Shown: in pieces, positions 52,358 through 63,549 of the stretch
How the letters are laid out: the number at the start of each line of letters is the position of its first letter
Position numbering within the stretch: position 1 is the stretch's first letter
Assembly (NCBI RefSeq): GCF_000689415.1
Contig: NZ_HG322950.1
Span: 62,001-126,000, forward strand
Reading direction: 5' to 3'
Length of the DNA: 64,000 bases
Source of the DNA: Pseudomonas knackmussii B13
GTDB taxonomy: Bacteria > Pseudomonadota > Gammaproteobacteria > Pseudomonadales > Pseudomonadaceae
Made by a program: the position numbers and the translations under genes
The notes under the pieces: model-generated
Databases searched by the model: none
Told to the model about the DNA's origin: nothing
What the model saw: the letters and a program-made list of their open reading frames with translations, nothing else

Positions 52358-53776
52358 TCAGTGCCCCGCGTAGTCGCCGCTGCGTTTCAGGTCCTCGGCG
52401 GTTTCGAGGATCGCCTCGCGCAGGGTGTCGACGATCTCGTCGACCTGTGCGTGGGTGATGGTCAGCGGTGGCGACATCACGTTCAGGTGCACGATCGGGC
52501 GCACCAGCAGGCCGCGCTTCTGCGCGCGCAGGTGGATCTTCTCGCCGATGTTCAGCTCCTCCGGGAACAGCGTCTTGCTGCGCTTGTCGGCGACGAACTC
52601 GACGCAGGCCATCAGCTTCTGGCAGCGCACGCTGCCCACCAGCGGCAAGCCGGCCAGTTCCTGCAGGCGCTGCTCCAGGTAGCTGCCGACATCCTTGACG
52701 TGCTCCAGCAGATTTTCGCGCTGGATGATCTCGATGTTCTTCAGCGCCGACACGCAGCTGACCGGGTGGCCGCTGTAGGTGAAGCCGTGGCTGAAGCAGC
52801 GGCCCTGGTTCGGCTCGGCGATCACCTTCCAGATGCGGTCGGAGAAGATGCATGCGCCCAGCGGCAGGTAGCCGGAGGTCAGGCCCTTGGCGGTGGTGAT
52901 GATGTCCGGCTGCATGCCGAACACGTCTTCGGAGGCGAAGAACGCGCCCAGGCGGCCGAAGGAGGTCACCACCTCGTCGGCGACGTAGAGCAGGTCGTAC
53001 TTCTGGCACACCTCCCACATGCGCTTGTGGTAGCCAACCGGCGGGATGATCACGCCGCCCGAGCCCATGATCGGCTCGGCGAAGAAGGCCGCGACATTGT
53101 CGGCGCCCAGCTCGAGGATCTTGTCTTCGAACTCCTTGACCAGGAATTCGAGGAAGTCGCCTTCGGTCATCCCTTCCGGCGCGCGGTAGGGGTTCGGGCA
53201 GGAGATGTGGTGGATGAAGTCCTTGAGGAAGTCGAACTCCGCCGGGTGGTCGGCGACCTTGCCGCCGAGCGACATGGTGAGGAAGGTCGAGCCGTGGTAG
53301 GCGTTGACCCGGCTGATGATCTGCTTCTTGGAATGCTTGCCGCGGCAGTTCTGGTAGTACTGGATCAGCCGGTAGGCGGTGTCCACGGCGGTGGAGCCGC
53401 CGGTGGTGAGGAACACATGGTCGAGGTCGCCCGGGGCCAGTTCGGCGAGCTTCTCGCAGAGCTGGATGGCGGTGACGTTGGCCATGTCGCAGAAGGGGTT
53501 GGAGTAGGCCAGTTGGCGCACCTGGTCGGCGATGGCTTCGGCCATCTCCTCGCGGCCCAGGCCGATGTTGGTACACCACATGCCCCCGACGGCATCCAGG
53601 TAGCGGTTGCCCTTGGTGTCGTAGATGTACGCGCCTTCGCCGGCGGCGATGTTCAGAGCACCGTTTTCGCGGTGGTCGTCGAACACGTGGTAGCCGTGGA
53701 CGTAGTGGGCCTTGTCGGCGGCGACCAGTTTTTCGTCGTCGAACTGGGCGAAGAAGGCAGTGGATGGGCTGGTCAT
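52358..53776 (-). CDS. Class III (omega-amino acid/diamine) aminotransferase
   Basis: A 472-residue PLP enzyme. The cofactor lysine is in TTAKGLTSGYLPLGA, with YVADEVVTSFGRLG and NAYHGSTFLTMSLGG further up, typical of omega-amino acid:pyruvate or putrescine:pyruvate aminotransferases (SpuC-like). ATG 53776 has GAGG upstream. A periplasmic PotD-like protein gene lies upstream and a LuxR regulator gene downstream, which suggests use of an amine or omega-amino acid. The exact substrate cannot be read from the sequence. Confidence 0.88.
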   Translation of the reverse strand: MTSPSTAFFAQFDDEKLVAADKAHYVHGYHVFDDHRENGALNIAAGEGAYIYDTKGNRYLDAVGGMWCTNIGLGREEMAEAIADQVRQLAYSNPFCDMANVTAIQLCEKLAELAPGDLDHVFLTTGGSTAVDTAYRLIQYYQNCRGKHSKKQIISRVNAYHGSTFLTMSLGGKVADHPAEFDFLKDFIHHISCPNPYRAPEGMTEGDFLEFLVKEFEDKILELGADNVAAFFAEPIMGSGGVIIPPVGYHKRMWEVCQKYDLLYVADEVVTSFGRLGAFFASEDVFGMQPDIITTAKGLTSGYLPLGACIFSDRIWKVIAEPNQGRCFSHGFTYSGHPVSCVSALKNIEIIQRENLLEHVKDVGSYLEQRLQELAGLPLVGSVRCQKLMACVEFVADKRSKTLFPEELNIGEKIHLRAQKRGLLVRPIVHLNVMSPPLTITHAQVDEIVDTLREAILETAEDLKRSGDYAGH

Positions 53777-53864
53777 GGCAATACCTCGATCTTGCGGTTT
53801 CATCTCTTTCTTTCCTTTTGCCTGGCCCCGCCGTCGGGTGGCGGGGCACAGGGATTCCTGAACG

Positions 53865-54968
53865 TCAGGTTCCGGTCTTCACCGCGGCCCAGGTGCGGGT
53901 GATCAGGCGGGTGGCCTTGAGCCCCTGGACCTTCTGGGTGAACAGCCGGGCACGGGTCTCGGCGTCCGGGTAGATCGCCGGGTCATTGCGCACCTGCTCG
54001 GCGAGCAGCGGCTTGGCCGCGCCGTTGCTGGTGGCGTAGCGGATGTAGTCGCTGACGTCGGCGGCCACCTTCGGCTGCAGCATGTATTCGATGAACTTGT
54101 GCGCGTTGGCCACGTGCGGCGCGTCGGCAGGGATGTAGAAGTCGTCGAACCAGATCAGCGAGCCTTCCTTGGGCACGAAGTAGCCCAGCTTGACCTTGGC
54201 CCCGGCCTCGTCGGCGCGGGCCTGGGCGGTGGCGTAGTCGCCGGACCAGGTCATGGCCATGCACTGGTCGCCGTTGGCCAGGCCGTTGAGGTAGCTGGTG
54301 GAGTCGAACTTGCGGATATACGGACGGATCGACGTCAGCAGGTCCTGGGCGGCCTTGAGGTCGGCCGGGTCGGCGCTGTTCGGGTCGCGCTTGAGGTAGG
54401 TCAGCGCCAGCGGGATCACGTCGGTGGGCGAGTCGATGATGGTCACGCCGCAATCGGCGAATTTCGACACCACCTTCGGATCGAACAGCATCGCCAGCGA
54501 GCCGATGGGCGCGTCGGGCATGCGTTGCTTGATCTTGTCGATGTTGTAGGTGATGCCGTTGCTGCCCCAGGTGTAGGGCGCCGAGTACTTCACGCCCGGA
54601 TCGTAGTGCTCCAGGTGCTTGAGTACTTCGGGGTCGAGGTTGTTCCAGCTGGGCAGCTGGCTCTTGTCCAGCGGCTGGAACACGCCGGCCTTGAGCAGCG
54701 GCGGCACCAGGGCGGCATTGATGACGACCAGGTCGTAGCCGGAACGCCCCGGCAGCAGCTTGCCCTGTACCGTCTCGTAGGAATCGAAGGTGTCGTAGAT
54801 CACCTTGATGCCGGTGGCCTTCTCGAAGTCGGCGATGGTGTGCTCGCCGATGTAGTCGGTCCAGTTGTACAGCCGCAACGTGTTGGCGCCGTCGGCATCC
54901 GCCGCGTGGCCGAACAGCGGACTTAGCGCGAAAACCGCGCCCAGAGCTGCTGCAAGAGTCTTGTACAT
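53865..54968 (-). CDS. PotD/PotF-like polyamine-binding periplasmic protein
   Basis: A 367-residue protein with signal peptide (MYKTLAAALGAVFALSPLFGHA; ATG 54968, GGGAG upstream). LRLYNWTDYIGEHTIADFEK is the hallmark of the spermidine/putrescine-binding family, and APYTWGSNGITYN and FIEYMLQPKVAADVSDYI follow. No transporter permease or ATPase gene is nearby, so it may work with a transporter encoded elsewhere or as a sensor partner. Confidence 0.9.
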   Translation of the reverse strand: MYKTLAAALGAVFALSPLFGHAADADGANTLRLYNWTDYIGEHTIADFEKATGIKVIYDTFDSYETVQGKLLPGRSGYDLVVINAALVPPLLKAGVFQPLDKSQLPSWNNLDPEVLKHLEHYDPGVKYSAPYTWGSNGITYNIDKIKQRMPDAPIGSLAMLFDPKVVSKFADCGVTIIDSPTDVIPLALTYLKRDPNSADPADLKAAQDLLTSIRPYIRKFDSTSYLNGLANGDQCMAMTWSGDYATAQARADEAGAKVKLGYFVPKEGSLIWFDDFYIPADAPHVANAHKFIEYMLQPKVAADVSDYIRYATSNGAAKPLLAEQVRNDPAIYPDAETRARLFTQKVQGLKATRLITRTWAAVKTGT

Positions 54969-55162
54969 GTCACTCCCACCTATGGTTGTTGTTCGGGTCG
55001 TGCCGGCCCACTGTCCGCCGACCGGCCTTCGCGGGCCATTCCCCGAATGGGTGGGTGTGGCTGATATGCTGTTGCGCATTGCGGCGAAACCCGCCGATGA
55101 TCGGCGTCCGCGCCTGGTGGCGCGGGTTCTCCACAGGCCATGCGCGACAGGAGCGGTAGGCG

Positions 55163-55798
55163 ATGAACCAGGAAGTGCGCTTTTCCCGGCTGGAACCCGA
55201 ACAGCGCAAGGCGCTGCTGATCGAGGCGACCCTGGCGTGCCTGAAGCGCCACGGCTTCCAGGGCGCGTCGATCCGCAAGATCTGCGCCGAGGCGGGTGTC
55301 TCGGTGGGGCTGATCAACCACCACTACGCGGGCAAGGACGAGCTGGTCGCCGAGGCCTACCTGACCGTCACCGGTCGGGTCATGCAGCTGTTGCGCGAGG
55401 CCATCGCCGAAGCCGCACCGGATGCCCGCGCGCGCCTGTCGGCGTTCTTCCGCGCCTCCTTCAGCGCCGAACTGCTCGACCCGCAACTGCTCGATGCCTG
55501 GCTGGCCTTCTGGGGCGCGGTGAAGACCGCCGAGGCGATCAACAAGGCCCACGACCACTCCTATGGCGAGTACCGCGCGCTGCTGGCGCAGGCGCTGAAC
55601 CAGCTGGCCGAGGAGGAGGGCTGGAAGAATTTCGACGCCGAGCTCGCCGCCATCGCCCTGTCCGCGATGCTCGACGGGCTCTGGCTGGAGTCCGGGCTGA
55701 ACCCCAGCACCTTCACCCCGGAGCAGGGCGTGCAGGTCTGCGAGGCCTGGGTCGACGGCCTGCAGGCCGGCGGTCGGCAACGCTTCACCCGGCGCTAG
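55163..55798 (+). CDS. TetR-family regulator, BetI-like
   Basis: A 211-residue repressor. The HTH is GASIRKICAEAGVSVGLINHHY, with the BetI-type continuation AGKDELVAEAY. The BetI subfamily responds to choline in choline-oxidising bacteria, but similar proteins control other amine genes. It is divergent from the PotD-like gene (194 bases between), which is its most likely target. Confidence 0.85.
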   Translation: MNQEVRFSRLEPEQRKALLIEATLACLKRHGFQGASIRKICAEAGVSVGLINHHYAGKDELVAEAYLTVTGRVMQLLREAIAEAAPDARARLSAFFRASFSAELLDPQLLDAWLAFWGAVKTAEAINKAHDHSYGEYRALLAQALNQLAEEEGWKNFDAELAAIALSAMLDGLWLESGLNPSTFTPEQGVQVCEAWVDGLQAGGRQRFTRR

Positions 55799-55925
55799 CC
55801 GAGTTATTGATCGCGCGTTCAGCTACCGCTACTCTGCGCGGTCTTGTGGGAAGGTTCCCACACCGCTGTTCCTCTAATAAGAATTCCGCCGCGACCTCGC
55901 CGGCGTCCGCAGCAGAGTATTGGCG

Positions 55926-56663
55926 ATGGCTCCCCGTGTACTGATCGTCGACGACGATCCGCTCATCCGCGAACTCCTCCAGTCCTACCTCGCCGGAGAG
56001 GGCTACGAGGTGGCCTGCGCGAGCACCGCCGAAGCGGCGGAAAGCGCGTTGGCCGAGGCCGAGCGCGACGGCCCGCCCTTCGACCTGGTGCTGCTGGACA
56101 TCCGCCTGCCCGGCAAGGACGGCCTGACCCTGACCCGCGAACTGCGCGTGCGCTCGGAGGTGGGCATCATCCTCATCACCGGGCGCAACGACGACATCGA
56201 CCGCATCGTCGGCCTGGAATGCGGCGCCGACGACTACGTGATCAAGCCGCCGAACCCGCGCGAGTTGGTGTCGCGGGCGAAGAACTTGATCCGCCGCGTG
56301 CGCCATGCGCGCAGCCCGGCGCCGACCGCCGCAGTGCCGCGCCAGCAGCTCAAGCGCTTCGCCCACTGGCAACTGGATGCCGACCGCCGCCGCCTGGTCG
56401 ACCGTGACGGCAGCGAAACCCCGCTGACCCACGGCGAGTTCCAGCTGCTCAGCGTGTTCCTGCGCAACAGCGGCCACACCCTGAGCCGCGACCAGTTGAT
56501 GGACCAGATCCGCAACCGCGAATGGCTGCCCAACGACCGCTCCATCGACGTGCTGGTCGGCCGCCTGCGCCGCAAGCTGCGCGACGACCCGGCCGAGCCC
56601 GAGCTCATCATCACCATCCACGGCGCCGGCTACCTGTTCACCGCCGCGCCGAGCGACGCCTGA
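55926..56663 (+). CDS. OmpR-family response regulator
   Basis: A 245-residue regulator. The receiver has VLIVDDDPLIRE, Asp in LVLLDIRLPGKDGL and IKPPNPREL; the C-terminal winged helix has LTHGEFQLLSVFLRN and RSIDVLVGRLRRKL. It is followed after 11 bases by a periplasmic binding protein and then a hybrid kinase, as in TorR-TorT-TorS. The neighbouring permease and acyl-CoA genes recall the aruRS region of P. aeruginosa (arginine transaminase pathway), so it may be AruR; this is from memory of gene order. Confidence 0.88.
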   Translation: MAPRVLIVDDDPLIRELLQSYLAGEGYEVACASTAEAAESALAEAERDGPPFDLVLLDIRLPGKDGLTLTRELRVRSEVGIILITGRNDDIDRIVGLECGADDYVIKPPNPRELVSRAKNLIRRVRHARSPAPTAAVPRQQLKRFAHWQLDADRRRLVDRDGSETPLTHGEFQLLSVFLRNSGHTLSRDQLMDQIRNREWLPNDRSIDVLVGRLRRKLRDDPAEPELIITIHGAGYLFTAAPSDA

Positions 56664-56674
56664 GCCACTGCGCC

Positions 56675-57438
56675 ATGCGTTGGTTGCTGTTCCTTGCCTT
56701 GCTCTGCGCAGGCCTGGCGCCGGCCGCCGAACGCATCCGCTATTGCGACTACCCGGTGTACCCGCCGGTGTCCTGGAGCGACGGCCAGGAAGTGCGCGGG
56801 CTGGCGCCGCAGGTGGTGAAGGCGGTGCTCGGCGGGCTCGGCTACGACGTGCAGGTAGTCAACCTGGGCAACTGGAAGCGCTGCCTGCTCGATGCCGCCG
56901 CCGGGCGCGTCGATGTGGTGCTCGCCTACCGCACCGAACAGCGCGACCAGGGCCTGTTGTTCGCCAATACGCCGGTGCTGCGCGAGGAAGTCGCGCTCTT
57001 CTACAACCGCCGCAAGCCGGTGCGCTTCGAGCGTCTCGACGACCTCGCGCAGTACCGTGGCGGGCTGTTGTTCGGCGAGAGCTATGGGGCCGACTTCGAC
57101 CGCTTCGTCGCCAGCCACGACACCATCGAGTACGTCTCCGACAGCACGCAGAATTTCGGCAAGCTGATCCGCCAGCGCATCGACTTCATCCCCTACGAGC
57201 GGCGCACCGGAAGGCTGCTGGTCGAGCGCCTGCCGGGCGGCGCGAACATCGTCGACACGCCGCGACCGATCACCGTCGACTACCTGCGCCTGGCGGTTTC
57301 GCGGCATTCGTCGCTGGTGCGGCGTCTGCCCGAGATCGATACCGCCCTGCAGCATCTGGCGGCCGACGGCAGCCTGGCGCGCTGGCTGGACGAAAGCGAG
57401 CGCGACTATCGCGCCATGCTCGCCAGGGGCGCCACGCC

Positions 57439-57442
<4 letters not shown>
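56675..57442 (+). CDS. Periplasmic substrate-binding protein, sensor partner
   Basis: A 255-residue SBP_bac_3-like protein with signal peptide (MRWLLFLALLCAGLAPAAE). The motif CDYPVYPPVSWSDGQEVRG and LDAAAGRVDVVLAYRTEQR are typical of amino acid-binding folds. It lies between a response regulator and its kinase and shares ATGA with the kinase gene, so it probably presents a ligand to the kinase, as TorT does for TorS. Confidence 0.8.
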
Positions 57443-59643
<2,201 letters not shown>

Positions 59644-59833
59644 GGCGCGGTTGCGACAAATTCCTTACAGCTTTTTACATCTTCGATCCCGCCGTACAAC
59701 GCCGTCTTACATCGCCTTCCAATAATCGGGGGCATCCGTGCTCGAGCCACGGCCTCTGACAGATTGGAGATAACAATAATGATCCAACGTAGAGTTCCGC
59801 TTCGCCGCGCCTGCCGTTTCCCGGAGGTGCGCC

Positions 59834-61243
59834 ATGTCTGATTCGAAAGATCGTATCCAGCTCACCCGCGCGCTGAAGAGCCGCCACATCTTCATGCTGT
59901 CCCTCGGTGGGGTGATCGGCACCGGCCTGTTCATGGGCGCCGGCGTCACCATCAACCAGGGCGGCCCGGCTGGCGCCGTGCTGGCTTATCTGGTCGCCGG
60001 CCTGCTGATGTACCTGGTGATGGTCTGCCTTGGCGAGCTGTCGGTGCAGATGCCGGTTTCCGGCTCCTTCCAGGCCCACGCCACGCGCTTCATCGGTCCG
60101 GCCACCGGCTTCATGATCGGCTGGGTGTACTGGATGAGCTGGGCCTCCACCGTCGGCCTGGAATTCACCGCCGCCGGCATGCTGATGACCCGCTGGTTCC
60201 CCGAGGTGCCGATCTGGATCTGGTCGGGCTTCTTCGTGGTCGTGCTGTTCTCCCTCAACGCCCTGGCCACCCGCGCCTTCGGCGAGGCCGAATACTGGTT
60301 CTCCGGGATCAAGGTGGCTGCCATCCTCGGCTTCATCGTGGTCGGCCTGCTGGTGATCTTCGGCGACATCCACCTGAAGAGCGGCGAGCCCGCACCGCTG
60401 ATGCACAACCTGATCGGCGACAGCCTGTTCCCCAACGGCCTGTCTGCGGTGTTCGCGGTGATGATGACGGTGGTCTACGCCTTCCAGGGCTGCGAGATCA
60501 TGGGTGTCGCCGCCGGCGAGACCGACCAGCCGGAGAAGAGCATCCCGCGCGCCGTGCGCAACGTGGTGTTCCGCGTGCTGATCTTCTACGTCCTGGCGAT
60601 CCTGGTGCTGGCCGCCATCGTGCCCTGGCAGAAGGCCGGGCTGATGGAGAGCCCCTTCGTCCAGGTGTTCGACATGGTCGGCATTCCCTATGCCGCCGAC
60701 CTGATGAACTTCGTGATCCTCACCGCCATCCTCTCGGTGGGTAACTCCGGCCTGTACGCCTCGACCCGGATCCTCTGGGCGATGTCGAAAACCGGTATGG
60801 CGCCCAAGGCGCTGTCCAAGCTCAGCGCCCGTGGCGTGCCGCTGTATGCGCTGCTGATCAGCCTGGCCTTCGCCCTGCTGTCGCTGCTGACCAGCGTGGT
60901 CGCCGCCGACACCCTGTTCATGGTGCTGATGGCGGTGAGCGGCATGGCCGGCACCGTGACCTGGATCGTCATTGCCTACGCCCAGTACCGCTTCCGCCGC
61001 GAGCACATGGCCAAGGGCGGCACCGTGGCCGACCTCAAATACGCGGCGCCGCTGTTCCCGCTGATCCCGCTGGCCTGCATCGCGATCTGCTGCGCGCTGT
61101 TCGTGTTCCTCGCCCTGGACCCGACCCAGCGCCCGTCGCTGTACTGGGGCTTCGGCTTCATGGCGGCCTGCTACCTGGCGTACTACGTGCTCCAGCGCAA
61201 GCGCCCGCAGGGGGTGAGCGAGGCGGTGCCGAGCATCGGCTAA
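59834..61243 (+). CDS. Amino acid permease, APC superfamily (AAT type)
   Basis: A 469-residue transporter with 12 helices. The N-terminal LKSRHIFMLSLGGVIGTGLF is the AAT signature. It is close in pattern to E. coli MmuP (FNFVILTAILS-type helix VGNSGLYASTRILW). The substrate is probably an amino acid or related cation. A terminator follows directly. Confidence 0.9.
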   Translation: MSDSKDRIQLTRALKSRHIFMLSLGGVIGTGLFMGAGVTINQGGPAGAVLAYLVAGLLMYLVMVCLGELSVQMPVSGSFQAHATRFIGPATGFMIGWVYWMSWASTVGLEFTAAGMLMTRWFPEVPIWIWSGFFVVVLFSLNALATRAFGEAEYWFSGIKVAAILGFIVVGLLVIFGDIHLKSGEPAPLMHNLIGDSLFPNGLSAVFAVMMTVVYAFQGCEIMGVAAGETDQPEKSIPRAVRNVVFRVLIFYVLAILVLAAIVPWQKAGLMESPFVQVFDMVGIPYAADLMNFVILTAILSVGNSGLYASTRILWAMSKTGMAPKALSKLSARGVPLYALLISLAFALLSLLTSVVAADTLFMVLMAVSGMAGTVTWIVIAYAQYRFRREHMAKGGTVADLKYAAPLFPLIPLACIAICCALFVFLALDPTQRPSLYWGFGFMAACYLAYYVLQRKRPQGVSEAVPSIG

Positions 61244-61256
61244 GCCTGCCGCACAA

Positions 61257-61288
61257 AAGAAGCCCCGCACTGCGGGGCTTCTTTTTTT
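61257..61288 (+). terminator. Rho-independent terminator of the permease gene
   Basis: AAGAAGCCCCGCA pairs with TGCGGGGCTTCTT and continues as a run of T, 13 bases past the stop at 61243. Confidence 0.92.
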
Positions 61289-61289
61289 C

Positions 61290-61367
61290 GTAGGAGCGAG
61301 CTTGCTCGCGAACGGACTTGCCCGGCTGCTGCGGTGCAATGCGGTTCGCGAGCAAGCTCGCTCCTAC
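61290..61367. repeat. REP pair (family A)
   Basis: Inverted GTAGGAGCGAGCTTGCTCGC and GCGAGCAAGCTCGCTCCTAC with a 38-base centre, just after the permease terminator. The rest of the gap to 61571 shows no gene. Confidence 0.88.
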
Positions 61368-61571
61368 AAGGGCTTCTGCCGATTGTTCGAAGTTGTAACA
61401 GGCCCCGCCGTCTTCCCCCTTCTTTCCCTGTAGCCCCCGCACCACGCGGCCTTCGCGCCATCGGTCGGGGCGTTACAAGCCACCCTTTCGGGTGCATTGC
61501 CGTCTTGCTGAACACTTGTTTAGTATTGTCGCCATCACCCGCCCTCATGCGACAACAACAACGAGGCCAGC

Positions 61572-62360
61572 ATGACTGACGCATCCCTGCTCAGCCGGGT
61601 CCAGGACGGTATCGCCTGGATCACCCTGAACCGCCCGCAGCAGCGCAACGCGCTCGACGTCCCCACCCTCAAGGCCCTGCTCGCCCTGCTCGACGCCCAT
61701 GAAGCCGACCCGGCCGTGCGCGTCCTGGTGCTGACCGGCAGCGGCCGTGGCTTCTGCGCCGGCGCCGACCTCGCCGAATGGGCCGAGGCCGAGGCCCGCG
61801 GCGAGCTGGAAAGCTACGGCTGGACCGAGACCGCCCACGCCCTGATGACCCGCCTGCACACCCTGGACAAGCCGACCATCGCCGCCATCAACGGCACCGC
61901 CGTCGGCGCCGGCATGGACCTCTCGCTGTGCTGCGACTTCCGCATCGCCGCCGCCTCCGCGCGTTTCAAGGCCGGCTACACCGGCATGGCCTACAGCCCC
62001 GACGCCGGCGCCAGCTGGCACCTGCCGCGGCTGATCGGCAGCGAAGCCGCCAAGCGCCTGCTGTTCCTCGACGAACTGTGGAACGCCGAACGCGCCCTGG
62101 CCGCCGGCCTGGTCGGTGAAGTCATCGCCGACGAGCAACTGCTCGACGCCGTGGGTGAATTCGCCGCGCGCCTGGCCGCCGGCCCGACCTTCGCCTTCGC
62201 CCAGACCAAACGCCTGATCCGCGACGGCGCCAACCGCTCGCTGGCCCAGCAGCTGGAAGCCGAACAGGCCGCCGGCCTGCTCTGCGGCCGCAGCGAGGAT
62301 GCCGCCGAAGCCCTGCGCGCCGTGGCCGACAAACGTTCCCCCCAATTCAAAGGCCGCTGA
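61572..62360 (+). CDS. Enoyl-CoA hydratase/isomerase
   Basis: A 262-residue crotonase-fold protein. The oxyanion-hole parts are SGRGFCAGADLAEW and KPTIAAINGTAVGAGMDLSL. Instead of the usual catalytic Glu pair of hydratases, the second region reads MAYSPDAGASWHLPRLIG, with Asp at the second position, so the reaction may be isomerase-like. It starts an operon with acyl-CoA dehydrogenase (16-base gap), in the order I recall from P. aeruginosa next to an amino acid permease. Confidence 0.9.
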   Translation: MTDASLLSRVQDGIAWITLNRPQQRNALDVPTLKALLALLDAHEADPAVRVLVLTGSGRGFCAGADLAEWAEAEARGELESYGWTETAHALMTRLHTLDKPTIAAINGTAVGAGMDLSLCCDFRIAAASARFKAGYTGMAYSPDAGASWHLPRLIGSEAAKRLLFLDELWNAERALAAGLVGEVIADEQLLDAVGEFAARLAAGPTFAFAQTKRLIRDGANRSLAQQLEAEQAAGLLCGRSEDAAEALRAVADKRSPQFKGR

Positions 62361-62376
62361 GCGGCGAGGTGATTCC

Positions 62377-63537
62377 ATGGACTTCAAACTGACCCAGGAA
62401 CAGGAAATGCTCGTCGAGGCGGTCAAGGCCTTCGTCGAGAAGGAACTGCTGCCCCACGAGGAAGAAGTGGACCGCGCCGACGCCGTGTCCCCGGAGCTCG
62501 CCGCGCAGATTCGCGGCAAGGCCATCGCCGCCGGCTTCTACGCCTTCAACATGCCCGAGGAAGTCGGTGGCGGCGGCCTCGACTACCTGTCCCAGGCGCT
62601 GGTCGAGCGCGAGCTGTCCAAGGTCTCCTGGGCGCTGCACGTGTTCGTCGCGCGGCCCTCGAAGATCCTCATGGCGTGCAAGGGCGAGCAGATCCAGGAC
62701 TACCTGCTGCCGGTGGTGCAAGGCGAGAAGATCGACTGCTTCGCCCTCACCGAGCCGGGCGCCGGTTCCGACGCCAACTCGATCAAGACCCGCGCCGTGC
62801 GTGACGGCGACGACTTCGTGCTGAACGGCGCCAAGCACTTCATCAGCCACGCCGGCCACGCCGACTTCGCCATCGTCTTCGCGGTGACCGACAGCTACGA
62901 GCGCAACGGCAAGAAGCGCAACGCCGTGACCGCCTTCCTGGTCGACAAGGGCACCCCGGGCATGACCGTGCGCCGTGGCCCGCGCTGCGTCAGCAACAAG
63001 GGCTACCACACCTACGAAATCTTCTTCGACGACTGCCGCGTGCCGGCCTCCAAGGTCCTCGGCGAAGTCGACAAGGGCTGGGAAGTGGCCAACGCCTGGC
63101 TCACCGCCGGCCGCGTGATGGTCGCCGCCAACTGCGTCGGCCAGGCCCAGCGCGCGCTGGACCTGGCGCTGCAGTGGTCGGCCGACCGCAAGCAGTTCGG
63201 CCAGGCCATCGGCAGCTACCAGGGCATCTCCTTCAAGCTCGCCGACATGGCCACGCAGATCCGCGCCGCCGAGCTGATGACCCTGCACACCGCCTGGAAG
63301 ATGGACCAGGGCAGCATGACCGACGGCGAGGCCGGCATGGCCAAGCTGTTCGCCAGCGAAGTGCTGGGCAAGGTCGCCGACGAAACCGTGCAGATCTTCG
63401 GCGGCATGGGCCTGATGGACGAAGGCCCGGTGGAACGCATCTGGCGTAACGCGCGCATCGAGCGCATCTGGGAAGGCACCTCGGAAATCCAGCGCCACAT
63501 CATTTCCCGCGAACTGCTGCGCCCGCTGCTGCGTTGA
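62377..63537 (+). CDS. Acyl-CoA dehydrogenase
   Basis: A 386-residue FAD enzyme. The signature sequences are CFALTEPGAGSDANSIKTRA and the C-terminal QIFGGMGLMDEGPVERIWRN, with IERIWEGTSEIQRHIISREL near the end. Start at ATG 62377 (MDFKLTQEQEMLVEA) with GCGAGGTG upstream. It acts in the oxidation of a short or branched acyl-CoA; the substrate is open. Confidence 0.93.
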   Translation: MDFKLTQEQEMLVEAVKAFVEKELLPHEEEVDRADAVSPELAAQIRGKAIAAGFYAFNMPEEVGGGGLDYLSQALVERELSKVSWALHVFVARPSKILMACKGEQIQDYLLPVVQGEKIDCFALTEPGAGSDANSIKTRAVRDGDDFVLNGAKHFISHAGHADFAIVFAVTDSYERNGKKRNAVTAFLVDKGTPGMTVRRGPRCVSNKGYHTYEIFFDDCRVPASKVLGEVDKGWEVANAWLTAGRVMVAANCVGQAQRALDLALQWSADRKQFGQAIGSYQGISFKLADMATQIRAAELMTLHTAWKMDQGSMTDGEAGMAKLFASEVLGKVADETVQIFGGMGLMDEGPVERIWRNARIERIWEGTSEIQRHIISRELLRPLLR

Positions 63538-63549
63538 TCGGTGATCGCC